Notes: generated by a model from the sequence alone, not told the origin. 64,000 nucleotides of DNA from Bacteroidota bacterium (GCA_018266915.1 JAFDZM010000076.1:62001-126000), one strand, 5' to 3'. Shown: positions 33,101-41,981, numbered from the stretch's first letter. Numbers and translations are program-made.

Positions 33101-33261
33101 GCTTGAGCTTTGTATGTCACAATGTGTTTACTATAATGAAACATACACCGAATATCGATCCCGAGTCGAGTTACTCAGCTTCAATCTATTCGGCAGGACT
33201 TGAAGCGCCGGCAGTGCCTTATTCCAGGACACTTGGATTTAACCTAAACATAAAACTATAA
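30124..33261 (+). CDS. SusC/RagA-type TonB-dependent outer-membrane transporter
   Basis: The 1045-residue protein has a signal peptide (ending AAFAQ), a carboxypeptidase-regulatory-like domain (IKGKVTDATTKESIPGVTIM), a TonB-dependent plug (GAATALYGYRGANGVVLITT) and a large 22-strand barrel. SusC works with a SusD lid to import oligosaccharides or peptides at the cost of TonB energy. No glycan-degrading enzyme or regulator (SusR, HTCS, FecR) is adjacent, so the substrate is unknown; the neighbouring I42-like inhibitor would fit a peptide setting. Confidence 0.93.
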   Translation: MKQNLYYHKFHLPAKVFLIKTAIILLTACAAFAQTAIKGKVTDATTKESIPGVTIMVKGAKTVAATDVNGNYFISAPASATLVFRYVGYDLQEVAVNSQTTINIQLAPTTKELKDVVITALNQSKEKRAVGYSVSEVKGASLTEARENTFVNSLEGRVAGVSVSGVATGPNGASNVVIRGITNMTGNNQPLYVLNGIPLINNNYATTDVQGGYGGKDGGDGIGDINPDDIETISILKGAAATALYGYRGANGVVLITTKKGKAGEGLGVEINSNYVKEDVIDETDFQTVYGQGYNGAKPVSAADALGSMESSWGAKLDGSDTYQFDGVKRPYSAVAKGNLNRFYGAGGNFTNTFSFSKGFEDGGATRFSFSYLHDNSYVPNAGLQRLTFNQYTNLKLGKNLTLDLSSQYVSEYTKNAPNVSDAVGNLNWGPMFVPANINIKTLAGPNGNGTVAGDSGLELNPFSDPYTTNPYFAAYELQGAIHRNRFIGSANLKYTFDSGYFVGLQVADDYTNDRNTNIEPAGTGYLVDQGIGGDMFEQNTKQTELNIDLTAGKKFKITKDLSFNVLLGGNYRKSTQEYLNAGGYNFAIPFLYTITNLETPQESHVLNNEEYQSIYGSGDISYKNFLYLTVTGRNDWYSTLSPGKINYLYPSFSGSFVFSELLHIPAMDLGKLRLSYADVGGAADAPYQTLQTYGIQGTLITPNGGTYPIGSAGNGTVPNSALRPSSRKEFEAGTEMDFFHNRLKFDLAVYQKKVIGDIVPVTIDYTSGYTSALLNVGTLRYNGVELEIGGTPLKSSKFSWDVNLNATYSKGKVLSLGDQQQITLGSEAQDWGSLSYTQQIVGKEPLQIIAYTPARDAQGNIIIDPALGAPDPSQATPKDYGSGENPWAAGINNTFRYSGFRLSFLIDGKFGGKIFSNTNIIAYQQGLSKLTVPGRDKLYGTDQQYASGYYNDWAFADQGQFVYSDSFIKFRQLIVGYDFPAKMFNNKIHGLSLSFVCHNVFTIMKHTPNIDPESSYSASIYSAGLEAPAVPYSRTLGFNLNIKL

Positions 33262-33292
33262 GCAACAAGTGCAAACATTAAAAATTACGGAC

Positions 33293-34876
33293 ATGAAATT
33301 CAAATCGACATATTTTATAATAATTGCATTTATAGTTCTTGCTGCTGCATCCTGTAAAAAAGACCTTACAAATGCAAACACCAATCCTAACCAGATTACC
33401 GCTGATAAATACGATCCTAATCTTTTGTTAACTACAGTTCAATTGTCGTATACAGGCTCAACCAACTTTGGTGGCAGCGCCTGGGCAACAAAATGGGGTG
33501 GTGTTGGATGCTTTATACAACATTCAGCATCTACCAATCCCGGGTTTTACTATGGTGATAAATACCTGAATAGTATTGGCGCCATGGGCGAAATGTTCCA
33601 GGATTCGTATACATCCGATGTTCAGCCTGCGGTTGAACTATACCTGCTTTCGGCCAATAAACCGCAATACCGGAATTTGCACCAGATGTCGCGTATCATG
33701 AAGGCAATGGTATTTGAGCAAATAACAGACCTTTACGGCGACATCCCTTATAAACAAGCCGGCTTAGGGTACTATAACCGCATTTACACACCGGTTTATG
33801 ATAAGCAACAGGATATTTATACAGACCTGCTGAAAGAAGTATCACAGGCGATAGATAGCCTTGATGAAAGCGCTGATAAGCCAACCGGTGATATTTTATA
33901 CTCACAAGCTGACGACCAAATTGGTCAATGGAAGAAGTTTGGTAACTCATTGCTGCTGCGTATGGCTATGCGCTTAACCAAAGTCGACCCGACGACGGCG
34001 CAGAAATATGTTACCCAGGTGGTTGGCAAAACGATGCAAAGCAATGACGATAATGCCATTGTTCAGCACCAAAGCGGGATAGCTGTTGCAGCAAACAGGG
34101 ATGCTACCGAGATTTTCGGGAATGACAGTACCGACTTCAGGCTATCTAAAACGTTCATTGATAATATGAAAACTCATAACGATCCCAGATTACCTGTGGT
34201 GGCATGGATATATTTAAAAGATACATCAGGTAATGTAACTACTGATACTTCAAGGCAAAATCAGCTTGGTATGCCTTCGGGGTATATTGTCGGCGGTAAT
34301 AACGCTGCTGTAAATATTACCTTGCTTCCCGATTCGCTTTATAATAAAGCACTCGGTATTTATGGCTATTCCACCATAAACGACAATATATTGAACACTG
34401 CTGCGCCAGATCTGATCTTAACTTACGCCGAAACTGAGTTTTTATTAGCTGATGCAGCCAAACGCTGGGGAATCGGCGGATCGGCACAAACGCATTACGA
34501 AAATGGTGTACTGGCAGCCATAACTCAATTATCAGCATACGGTGATGCGGCTACTATTAGCCCCGATGATGCCCAGACATACCTTGATGCTAATCCTTAC
34601 AACGATGCGAATGGCCTCGCACAAATCAATACCCAATACTGGCTTTGCACGCTGATGGATGAATATGAAGCTTATGCTAACTGGCGGCGGTCTGGTGATT
34701 TGCCGGTATTAAAACCTGTGAATTATCCGGGCAACGTAACAGCCGGAACTATACCGAGAAGGTTGAATTATCCGCAGAATCAGAAGATTTCTAACGGAAC
34801 AAACTATAATACTGCTGTTGCACGTTTATCCGGCGGTGACAAAATAACCAGCCGCGTTTGGTGGGACAGTCAGTAG
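33293..34876 (+). CDS. SusD/RagB-family outer-membrane lipoprotein (SusD-like_2 type)
   Basis: I start at ATG 33293, giving a lipoprotein signal with lipobox AASC; upstream codons to 33269 are leader. The 527-residue chain matches the SusD-like_2 group (DLTNANTNPNQITADKYDPN; helix pairs with TPR-like packing; a final ARLSGGDKITSRVWWD). It caps the SusC barrel and binds substrate. The gap after susC is 31 bases, so they form one operon ending at the terminator at 34917. Confidence 0.92.
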   Translation: MKFKSTYFIIIAFIVLAAASCKKDLTNANTNPNQITADKYDPNLLLTTVQLSYTGSTNFGGSAWATKWGGVGCFIQHSASTNPGFYYGDKYLNSIGAMGEMFQDSYTSDVQPAVELYLLSANKPQYRNLHQMSRIMKAMVFEQITDLYGDIPYKQAGLGYYNRIYTPVYDKQQDIYTDLLKEVSQAIDSLDESADKPTGDILYSQADDQIGQWKKFGNSLLLRMAMRLTKVDPTTAQKYVTQVVGKTMQSNDDNAIVQHQSGIAVAANRDATEIFGNDSTDFRLSKTFIDNMKTHNDPRLPVVAWIYLKDTSGNVTTDTSRQNQLGMPSGYIVGGNNAAVNITLLPDSLYNKALGIYGYSTINDNILNTAAPDLILTYAETEFLLADAAKRWGIGGSAQTHYENGVLAAITQLSAYGDAATISPDDAQTYLDANPYNDANGLAQINTQYWLCTLMDEYEAYANWRRSGDLPVLKPVNYPGNVTAGTIPRRLNYPQNQKISNGTNYNTAVARLSGGDKITSRVWWDSQ

Positions 34877-34916
34877 TTAGTGATAAGTTGATCAGAGATT
34901 AGTTGCGATTTGTTTA

Positions 34917-34954
34917 AGGGGTTGTGAACGTTTATTTTACAGCCTCTTTTTTTA
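34917..34954 (+). terminator. Terminator of the susCD operon
   Basis: AGGGGTTGTGAA pairs with TTTACAGCCTCT including wobble pairs, followed by seven Ts. Confidence 0.82.
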
Positions 34955-35018
34955 TTAATCTACTGTTTCATATTGCGGCTAACGCACGTAATGGCTATTA
35001 TTACCTGCAACCGAAAAT

Positions 35019-35423
35019 ATGAAAAGTAAAACTTTACTAACCTTAGCAACTATTGCTGTATTTACAGGCACATTAACATCGTGCAAGAAAGGGCAAAATA
35101 ACCCTGACTTATCTGTAAAAATTAATGGATTGGACAGTGGTAAAACCGTTACTCTTATAAACGGGCAAACATTGGAATTAACGCTTGGAAACCCAGGTGA
35201 TGGCGGCTACACCTTCAACCCTCCACAATATGACTCAACAATACTGAAATTGACAGATCATATCCGCATCCCACCTGTAAACAGTGCCAATATTGGAGAT
35301 TTTGGGAAGGACACCTGGCGGTTTAGTACCTTAAAACCGGGCAGCGCTACGTTAACTATAACTGCAACAAGAGGCCATGAAAATCCGGTTGCTATGTTTA
35401 CAGACACTGTAGTTATTAAATAA
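35019..35423 (+). CDS. Chagasin-like (I42 family) protease-inhibitor lipoprotein
   Basis: The 134-residue precursor has a lipoprotein signal (lipobox LTSC). The mature Ig-like domain resembles chagasin: NPGDGGYTF stands for the NPTTGY loop that enters the protease active site, and GKDTWRF with TLKPGSATLTITATR stands for the GxG and RPW loops. I42 inhibitors block papain-type cysteine proteases; in bacteria they may protect the cell from its own or foreign enzymes. Loop matches are partial, so inhibitor activity is inferred. It follows susD after a terminator, so it is transcribed separately. Confidence 0.72.
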   Translation: MKSKTLLTLATIAVFTGTLTSCKKGQNNPDLSVKINGLDSGKTVTLINGQTLELTLGNPGDGGYTFNPPQYDSTILKLTDHIRIPPVNSANIGDFGKDTWRFSTLKPGSATLTITATRGHENPVAMFTDTVVIK

Positions 35424-35448
35424 GATAAGCCATTTCGGCATTGCTATT

Positions 35449-35471
35449 ATACCGTGTTTTAACGGTATTTT
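35449..35471 (+). terminator. Terminator of the I42-like gene
   Basis: ATACCGT pairs with ACGGTAT, followed by TTT. Confidence 0.7.
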
Positions 35472-35626
35472 CAAAAATCAATATCCTTTACCAAATTAAG
35501 GGCATCGCGAGTTATCTTTTAAAAACTCCTCATACGGATATAAACAAATTTACCAAACCTGACCGGATAATGTGGTGACAGTGTTTTGGCACCATTTACA
35601 GAAAACGCAAGCAACCAATTAATTAC

Positions 35627-35663
35627 CAGCGTTCACGAGCGTTCACGGCGTGTATGAACGCTG
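35627..35663. other. Inverted repeat in a 340-base intergenic region
   Basis: CAGCGTTCA (35627-35635) and TGAACGCTG (35655-35663) pair perfectly, with a further GCGTTCACG copy between. The rest of 35472-35700 holds no gene that I can support. Confidence 0.5.
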
Positions 35664-35700
35664 TACGGATAGATATGTTTATACATTGGTCATATCAAAC

Positions 35701-35729
35701 AAAAAAGCCGTCGCTGGCTAGCGGACGGC
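35701..35729 (-). terminator. Terminator of DUF2807 copy 2
   Basis: On the minus strand GCCGTCCGCT pairs with AGCGACGGC (one bulged base) and runs into six Ts. It occupies the same place as the terminator of copy 1. Confidence 0.85.
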
Positions 35730-35763
35730 TTGGGAGTATATATTGAACTTTTGCAAGTGGTGA

Positions 35764-36369
35764 TTATAAGGTTACCAGATCTTCATTTTTTACGTTTCCA
35801 TCAACTGTCCTGGTGATGTGTGCTGCAGCAAAGTTGGTGCTGTTTACGTAGGCAGAGTGATCGTATTTTAAGTTACATTGGCCAACGTTACCTGAAAGGT
35901 CAGCTTTTGCGCGGTTGTTTACAGTGATGTTCATGCTGTAACCTTCTACATCTAATTTAGCATAAGCGTTATCGTGTAAAGTTACTTCCATTTCAAGCGG
36001 AGATATTTTACCGAATGATTTTACTTCAGCGTTGTCATAAGCGGCAATTGAAGTCAACTGTTCAGCTTTAACCCAAACTACCAGTTTCTGATCAGCGAAA
36101 GATGAGATACGCAATGTACCGTTGTTGTTTTGGATCAAAGCGCTTTCTGAATAGTAGCGGTTGTAAACTTTAACTTGGTCGTCTGCGCCATCGGTTACGT
36201 ACACTTCCACATTTCCGCGAACTTCGATCTTGTTGATCTTGTTTACCTTCAATACAGTGCTTACTTCGCTGTTGTTTGCAGCTGAATCTTTTGTTGCTGC
36301 CAAGGTGGTGTTGCTTACTCCTAAAACTACTGCTGCAATAGCTACTAAGGAAAAAATTCTTGTTTTCAT
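35764..36369 (-). CDS. Exported DUF2807 protein, copy 2 of a duplicated gene
   Basis: The ATG at 36367-36369 gives a signal peptide (IFSLVAIAAVVLGVSNTTLA). The mature DUF2807 domain is closely similar to copy 1 (29064-29681): shared blocks include INKIEVRGNVEV, KVYNRYYSESAL and RISSFADQKLVVWV. It lacks three residues of the Asn run in copy 1. Leader and promoter are also conserved, so the duplication included its control region. The two copies are direct repeats flanking susC, susD and the I42-like gene. Confidence 0.85.
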   Translation of the reverse strand: MKTRIFSLVAIAAVVLGVSNTTLAATKDSAANNSEVSTVLKVNKINKIEVRGNVEVYVTDGADDQVKVYNRYYSESALIQNNNGTLRISSFADQKLVVWVKAEQLTSIAAYDNAEVKSFGKISPLEMEVTLHDNAYAKLDVEGYSMNITVNNRAKADLSGNVGQCNLKYDHSAYVNSTNFAAAHITRTVDGNVKNEDLVTL

Positions 36370-36417
36370 GATATTTAATATTTTGATTGTCAATTTGTTT
36401 GTTTCTAAATACACCCA

Positions 36418-36446
36418 TAAGACGATCACAGAAAAGATCCGTTACA
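36418..36446 (-). promoter_or_regulatory. ECF-sigma-type promoter of DUF2807 copy 2
   Basis: TGTAACG, 15 bases, CGTCTTA on the minus strand, identical boxes to copy 1; the downstream GGGTGTATTTAGAAACAAAC is also the same. Confidence 0.75.
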
Positions 36447-36571
36447 GCAAAAAGGCCTCTATTAGTTGTACAGCAGGGTTTTCCCGGTAAAGCAGGGATT
36501 TTGGTCGGTGAGTTTCCAGAGATCGGTGACCGGTTACCTGTGATCAGGCGTAATTTGCAAGAGATTGATGA

Positions 36572-36608
36572 TAATCCTTAAATCAAGCGAATCAAGGTTC
36601 AGACAATT
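36572..36608. repeat. Element ending in GGTTCAGACAATT, copy 1
   Basis: AATC-words followed by GAATCAAGGTTCAGACAATT. The 37 bases nearly match 50252-50288. The recQ stop codon (36607-36609) overlaps its last bases. Confidence 0.85.
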
Positions 36609-38499
36609 ACAAATAATACCGTTCCCCATCCGTCTTGATCTTCCCGGCATCCAGCAGGTTGCGGATGGTTTCGATGCGGTCTTTTTCGGTACCGCTTTTT
36701 ATGGAGGTTATAAGATCATCGATAGTGAATGCATCGACACTCAGGAGGTGAACTATTTCGTCAGTAATATTATCAGCAGTTTCAGATAAGTTTCTCAGGC
36801 GTTTTTCTTCCAGGCAAACATCGCAGATACCGCATTTATCGGCATCTGTTTCATCAAAATAAGCAAGCAACATCTGGCTTCTGCATTTTTTATGTTCGGC
36901 ATAGGCGAATACTGCTTCTAATTTTTTCAGATAGATGGATTTACGTTCGTCGATATAACGTTTATTGATCACCAATTCATTGTTCTGCAACCGGGGTTTC
37001 AGGTAGGTTACCTGTGGCATATCCGTTTGCTGCATATAGCTGAGGATACCGATTTCCTCTAATTGTTTGAGCCCTTCGATTACTTGCTGCACGCTCAGAT
37101 TGCTTCGCCGGGCGATATCAAATTCCCTCAGCCTAACATAGTTTTCAAATGAACCACCATACGAACGCAATAAGGTTTTGATAAAAGGGTCCCACGATGC
37201 ATTTTGAATCTGGAAGTTATATAACTCTTCATTATGTACCTCAAAGCGAAAACGCGAGGGTAAGAAAACGCTCTCATTAAATGACAGGTATTCATCCTGC
37301 TCCAAAAATTTCAATGCATTCAGTGTTTTGTTAGGCTCCAGTTTATATCGGGCGCAAAAATCACTCAGATCGATATCAAAACTTACCCCTTCACCTGTCC
37401 CGTAGGCTAATTGAAAATAGCTGCCCAAATGATGATAAACCAATTTAATCTCCTCTACCGATGGGAAGTTAGTCAGCAGCTTCTTTTCATTTTTTAGGCG
37501 GTCGGCATAATTGTATAGCAACACTGCGTAAGCTTTTTGCTCATCCCGCCCTGCCCTGCCGGCTTCCTGGTAATAAGCTTCCAGGCTTTCAGGCATATCT
37601 TTATGGATCACAAAACGGACATCCGGTTTATCAATACCCATTCCAAAAGCGTTAGTAGCCACAATGATCCTCGTTTTATTGCTTTTCCATTCCTCCTGCT
37701 TTTTTGATCGCTGCTCCATTGTCAATCCCGCATGATAAAAATCTGCTCTGAAACCATTCTCATCATAAAACTTAGCGATCTCTGCAGTTTCCTTTCGGCT
37801 GCGGACATATACAATTCCGCTACCCTTTACTCCTTTTGCAACATCCAATAGCTTTCGAAGCTTATTTTCTTCGTGCTGCACTACATAGCTGATATTCTTT
37901 CGTTCGAAACTTTTCCGGTAAACATTAGGCCGCTTAAATCGAAGCTTTTCCTGGATATCATCACAAACCTCAGCTGTAGCGGTTGCTGTAAGTGCCAATA
38001 TAGGAACATCAGGATGCAATTCTCGCAGATCAGCAATATGCAGGTAAGGCGGCCTGAAATCATAACCCCATTGCGATATACAATGTGCCTCATCGACAGC
38101 GATCAGGTTCACATTCATATAGGCTATCCGTTCGCGAACCAATTCAGAAAGCAGGCGTTCAGGCGATAAGTACAGAAACTTTACACCACCGTAAACGCAA
38201 TTATCCAAAGCAATATCCACCTCCCGTTTGCTCATTCCTGAGACAATCGCAACGGCTTCAATGCCTTTTGCTTTCAGGTTTTCAACCTGGTCTTTCATCA
38301 AAGCAATGAGTGGTGAAACTACAATGCATAACCCATCCTTGGTTAAAGCTGGTACCTGGAAACAGATTGATTTACCCCCTCCTGTCGGCAGCAAGGCCAG
38401 CGTATCCTGTCCCAATAAAACAGACTGGATGATCTCCTCCTGCAATGGCCGGAAGCTATCGTGGTTCCAATAATGTTTGAGTATCTGCTGGATGGTCAT
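36607..38499 (-). CDS. recQ: RecQ-family ATP-dependent DNA helicase
   Basis: The 630-residue protein has SF2 motifs: Walker A LPTGGGKSICFQVP, DEAH box VDEAHCISQWGYDFRPPY, ALTATAT, and motif VI QEAGRAGRDEQ. The zinc-binding subdomain has four Cys (KCRSQMLLAYF and CGICDVC). A winged-helix RQC-like region follows, with no clear HRDC domain, a common Bacteroidota form. It unwinds 3'-5' in recombination repair. The stop codon abuts a repeat element, and the start is 8 bases from another array. Confidence 0.93.
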   Translation of the reverse strand: MTIQQILKHYWNHDSFRPLQEEIIQSVLLGQDTLALLPTGGGKSICFQVPALTKDGLCIVVSPLIALMKDQVENLKAKGIEAVAIVSGMSKREVDIALDNCVYGGVKFLYLSPERLLSELVRERIAYMNVNLIAVDEAHCISQWGYDFRPPYLHIADLRELHPDVPILALTATATAEVCDDIQEKLRFKRPNVYRKSFERKNISYVVQHEENKLRKLLDVAKGVKGSGIVYVRSRKETAEIAKFYDENGFRADFYHAGLTMEQRSKKQEEWKSNKTRIIVATNAFGMGIDKPDVRFVIHKDMPESLEAYYQEAGRAGRDEQKAYAVLLYNYADRLKNEKKLLTNFPSVEEIKLVYHHLGSYFQLAYGTGEGVSFDIDLSDFCARYKLEPNKTLNALKFLEQDEYLSFNESVFLPSRFRFEVHNEELYNFQIQNASWDPFIKTLLRSYGGSFENYVRLREFDIARRSNLSVQQVIEGLKQLEEIGILSYMQQTDMPQVTYLKPRLQNNELVINKRYIDERKSIYLKKLEAVFAYAEHKKCRSQMLLAYFDETDADKCGICDVCLEEKRLRNLSETADNITDEIVHLLSVDAFTIDDLITSIKSGTEKDRIETIRNLLDAGKIKTDGERYYL

Positions 38500-38507
38500 T
38501 TTTAATT

Positions 38508-38616
38508 TCGGATGTCGGATTTACGATTTCGGATTTGTTATTTTCAATCAGATCATCAGCAAAATTGAAGATAAGTGATGCGAAGATAAATCCGAAATCC
38601 AACTTTCGAAATTCGA
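38508..38616. repeat. Period-7 opposed array
   Basis: Left TCGGATG, TCGGATT, TACGATT, TCGGATT (38508-38535); right AATCCGA, AATCCAA, CTTTCGA, AATTCGA (38589-38616). It lies between divergent recQ and the amidohydrolase; TAAATTCG at 38634-38641 is a near -7 box for the latter. Confidence 0.9.
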
Positions 38617-38663
38617 TATAAATTAATATTTCTAAATTCGCGGCGTTAACATATTGATACCTT

Positions 38664-41600
38664 ATGAAATATCTGGTTCTATCTATAGTACTCTCCTTAT
38701 CAGTCAATATACTTTATGCCCAAAAATGGAACGTGGAGGCGCCTCCCGGACCGGTAAAAAAAGTCAGTATCAACACCGACGAAGGCACCTGGATGAACCT
38801 GGATGTGAGTCCGGATGGCGAGAATATTGTTTTTGACTTGCTGGGTGATATTTATACTATCCCAATAAAGGGAGGTAAAGCTACTATACTTACTTCCGGT
38901 AAATCATGGGACATACAACCGCGTTACAGCCCCGATGGTAAACAAATATCCTATACCAGCGATAAAGATGGCGGCGATAACATCTGGATCATGAACAGTG
39001 ACGGTACCAATAAACATCCCATCACTAAAGAAACTTTCCGGTTGCTAAACAATGCTTCCTGGACGCCTGACGGTCAGTATTTGGTTGCCCGTAAGCACTT
39101 TACAGGCACACGTTCATTAGGTGCCGGCGAGATGTGGCTATACCACAAAACAGGGGGCGAGGGTATCCAGTTAACCAAACGCAAAAACGATCAACAGGAC
39201 GCTGGGGAGCCTATCGTATCGCCCGACGGAAAGTATGTTTATTGGAGTGAGGACGTTACGCCGGGGCCATATTTTCAATATAATAAAGACCCATATCAGG
39301 GTATCTATGCTATTAAAAGGCTAAACCGTGAAACCGGTGAAATTGAAACGGTAACTGGTGGCGCTGGTGGCGCATGCCGCCCGCAGATATCTCCTGACGG
39401 TAAGTTAATGGCGTTCGTAAAGCGCGTAAGATTGAAGAGTGTTTTATACCTGCATAACCTGGCAACAGGCGAAGAATGGTCGGTGTACGATGACCTTTCA
39501 AAAGACCAACAGGAAACCTGGACCATATTCGGTGTTTACCCGAATTTTGGATGGACACCTGATAGCAAGAATATCATTTTCTATGCTAAAGGTAAGATCT
39601 GGAACCTGGATATTACAACATTGAATGCAGTGCAGATACCATTTGAGGTTACCTCGCAGCAAACTATTACCGATGCCCTCCACTTCCCTCAAAGGGTTTT
39701 CCAGGATGAATTTCAGGCTAAAATGATCCGTCAATTGACCACCTCGCCTGATGGCAAACAGGTGGCGTTCAATGCAGCGGGGTATATTTATATCAAAACA
39801 TTACCAGATGGGGTGCCTATGCGGATTGACAGCACCGCCGATTTTGAATACGAACCGCAATTTAGTCCCGACGGAAAAACACTGATCTATGTCGACTGGA
39901 ATGATGAACTTAAGGGTTCTATAAACAAGGTCGATCTTACAACGCATTTTGTAACCCGGCTTACTCCCGATAAAGGCCTGTATTATTCGCCAAAATTCTC
40001 TAATAAAGGCGATAGGATTGTTTTCCGAAAAGGCGAGGGAAATGATGTGCTTGGATATGCTTTTGGAAAGAACCCTGGTATATACGTGATGCCGGCAACA
40101 GGCGGGAAACCTAAAATGATCATCAATAATGGTATTTGGCCGCAGTATTCTGCTGATGATTCAAAAATCTATTACCAAAGCAGCGAAGGTGACAAAAAGA
40201 CCTTTATGGTGATGGATACCACCGGCGCCAATCAAAAAACATTATATACATCGAAATACACCACACAATTCACTCCGAGCCCGGATGGCAAGTGGATGGC
40301 GTTTACGGAGCTGTTTAATTGTTATATCACCCCGATGGTCTACACTGGTAGTCCGCAGGATTTATCTGCAAGCAATAAAGCTCTTCCGCTCGATAAGTTA
40401 ACACGTGATGCGGGCACCTACCTGCATTGGAGCAAGGATAGCCAGAAACTAATGTGGACACTGGGACCCAAATACTTTGTGCGCGACATTCATAGTGCGT
40501 TCCCGTTTGTGGAAGGCGGTGATGACAAAACCAAAGTTGCCGATACCGTGGGGATCGATCTTAACCTGAAAATCAAATCAGACATTCCTGATGGCAAAAT
40601 AGCATTCACCAATGCCCGTATCATTACCATGAAGGGCGATGAAGTAATCGATAACGGTACCATTATCATCGAAAAAAACAGGATTGCGGCTATCGGCAAA
40701 GCTTCTGACATACAAGTTCCGACCGACGCCAAGGTGTTCGATGCCAACGGCAAAACTATTATGCCGGGAATTATCGATGTACATGCACACTTGCATCCGA
40801 GTCCGGATGGAATTTCGCCGCAGCAGGATTGGAATTACTTTGCCAACCTGGCCTTTGGCGTAACTACTTGCCATGACCCATCTACCAATACAGAGATGGT
40901 CTTCAGTCAGTCTGAAATGGTGAAGGCAGGGAATATGGTTGGACCGAGGATATATTCAACCGGCTCCATTTTATACGGTGCAGACGGCGATTTTAAAGTA
41001 GTGATCAATAGCCTCGAAGATGCCTTATCAAATCTGCGAAGATTAAAAGCAGTAGGCGCATTTTCAGTAAAAAGCTATAACCAGCCGCGACGTGAACAAC
41101 GGCAGCAAATCATCGCGGCGGCACGCGAATTACAAATGCAGGTAGTGCCTGAAGGCGGTTCAACCTTCTTTACCGATATGAATATGATATTGGACGGGCA
41201 TACCGGTATAGAGCATAATATCCCCGTTGTACCAGTCTATAAGGATGTAAAAAGCTTATGGAACGCAAGCAAAACCGGTTATACACCCACGCTGATCGTT
41301 TGTTATGGTGGATTATTTGGTGAAAACTATTGGTATGACCGCACAGATGTGTGGAAAAATGAGCATCTTTTAAACTTCACCCCGCAATCCATTGTAGATG
41401 CACGTTCGCGCCGCAGGCTGACTGCTGAATATGGTGATTACGGACATATCGAAGTTTCAAAATATGTAAAACAGATCGCTGATGGCGGCACCAAAGTAAA
41501 TTTGGGCGCACATGGACAGTTGCAAGGCCTCGGTGCACATTGGGAGCTTTGGATGCTGACCCAAGGTGGCATGACTCCATTGCAAGCTATCCGCTGTGCT

Positions 41601-41897
41601 ACTATAAATGGTGCATCATACCTGGGTATGGACAGAGATATAGGCTCATTAGAGCAGGGCAAACTGGCCGACCTGATCGTATTGAATGCTAATCCACTGG
41701 TGGATATCCGCAACAGCGAAAAGATTAAATATGTAATGGTTAACGGTCGCCTGTATGACGCTAATTCGATGAATGAAATTGGCAACCGCGAAAAGCCACG
41801 CCTGCGTTTCTGGTGGCAGCAAAATCGTGGTGAGATGGTGAATCTGCCTGTAGGTAATACGGAAACCTGGTTGTATACTTCGCAAGATGGAGATTAA
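38664..41897 (+). CDS. Exported beta-propeller / amidohydrolase fusion
   Basis: A signal peptide (ending LYAQ) leads to an N-terminal TolB/PD40-type propeller of about 600 residues, with repeats of SPDGK (ISPDGKLMAFVK, TSPDGKQVAFN). The C-terminal half is an amidohydrolase: IDVHAHLHPSP holds the HxH metal ligands, later His in DGHTGIEHN and NLGAHGQLQG, and ADLIVLNANPL is the family's final strand. Known relatives include imidazolonepropionase-like and prolidase-like enzymes. Substrate is unknown; a large exported hydrolase of peptides or amides is likely. Length 1077 is normal for this fusion family. Confidence 0.87.
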   Translation: MKYLVLSIVLSLSVNILYAQKWNVEAPPGPVKKVSINTDEGTWMNLDVSPDGENIVFDLLGDIYTIPIKGGKATILTSGKSWDIQPRYSPDGKQISYTSDKDGGDNIWIMNSDGTNKHPITKETFRLLNNASWTPDGQYLVARKHFTGTRSLGAGEMWLYHKTGGEGIQLTKRKNDQQDAGEPIVSPDGKYVYWSEDVTPGPYFQYNKDPYQGIYAIKRLNRETGEIETVTGGAGGACRPQISPDGKLMAFVKRVRLKSVLYLHNLATGEEWSVYDDLSKDQQETWTIFGVYPNFGWTPDSKNIIFYAKGKIWNLDITTLNAVQIPFEVTSQQTITDALHFPQRVFQDEFQAKMIRQLTTSPDGKQVAFNAAGYIYIKTLPDGVPMRIDSTADFEYEPQFSPDGKTLIYVDWNDELKGSINKVDLTTHFVTRLTPDKGLYYSPKFSNKGDRIVFRKGEGNDVLGYAFGKNPGIYVMPATGGKPKMIINNGIWPQYSADDSKIYYQSSEGDKKTFMVMDTTGANQKTLYTSKYTTQFTPSPDGKWMAFTELFNCYITPMVYTGSPQDLSASNKALPLDKLTRDAGTYLHWSKDSQKLMWTLGPKYFVRDIHSAFPFVEGGDDKTKVADTVGIDLNLKIKSDIPDGKIAFTNARIITMKGDEVIDNGTIIIEKNRIAAIGKASDIQVPTDAKVFDANGKTIMPGIIDVHAHLHPSPDGISPQQDWNYFANLAFGVTTCHDPSTNTEMVFSQSEMVKAGNMVGPRIYSTGSILYGADGDFKVVINSLEDALSNLRRLKAVGAFSVKSYNQPRREQRQQIIAAARELQMQVVPEGGSTFFTDMNMILDGHTGIEHNIPVVPVYKDVKSLWNASKTGYTPTLIVCYGGLFGENYWYDRTDVWKNEHLLNFTPQSIVDARSRRRLTAEYGDYGHIEVSKYVKQIADGGTKVNLGAHGQLQGLGAHWELWMLTQGGMTPLQAIRCATINGASYLGMDRDIGSLEQGKLADLIVLNANPLVDIRNSEKIKYVMVNGRLYDANSMNEIGNREKPRLRFWWQQNRGEMVNLPVGNTETWLYTSQDGD

Positions 41898-41901
41898 TTG
41901 A

Positions 41902-41981
41902 GTCGGGAAGTCAGAAAGACTGAAAGTCCGAAAGATACTTTGTTGCTTTCGGACTTATGCGGACTTACCGACTTCCGGACT
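41902..41981. repeat. Period-8 opposed array carrying the esterase stop codon
   Basis: Left GTCGGGAA, GTCAGAAA, GACTGAAA, GTCCGAAA (41902-41933). Right units TTTCGGAC, TTACCGAC, TTCCGGAC with one 10-base unit (41947-41980). The minus-strand TAA (41965-41967) starts the TTACCGAC unit. Confidence 0.9.
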
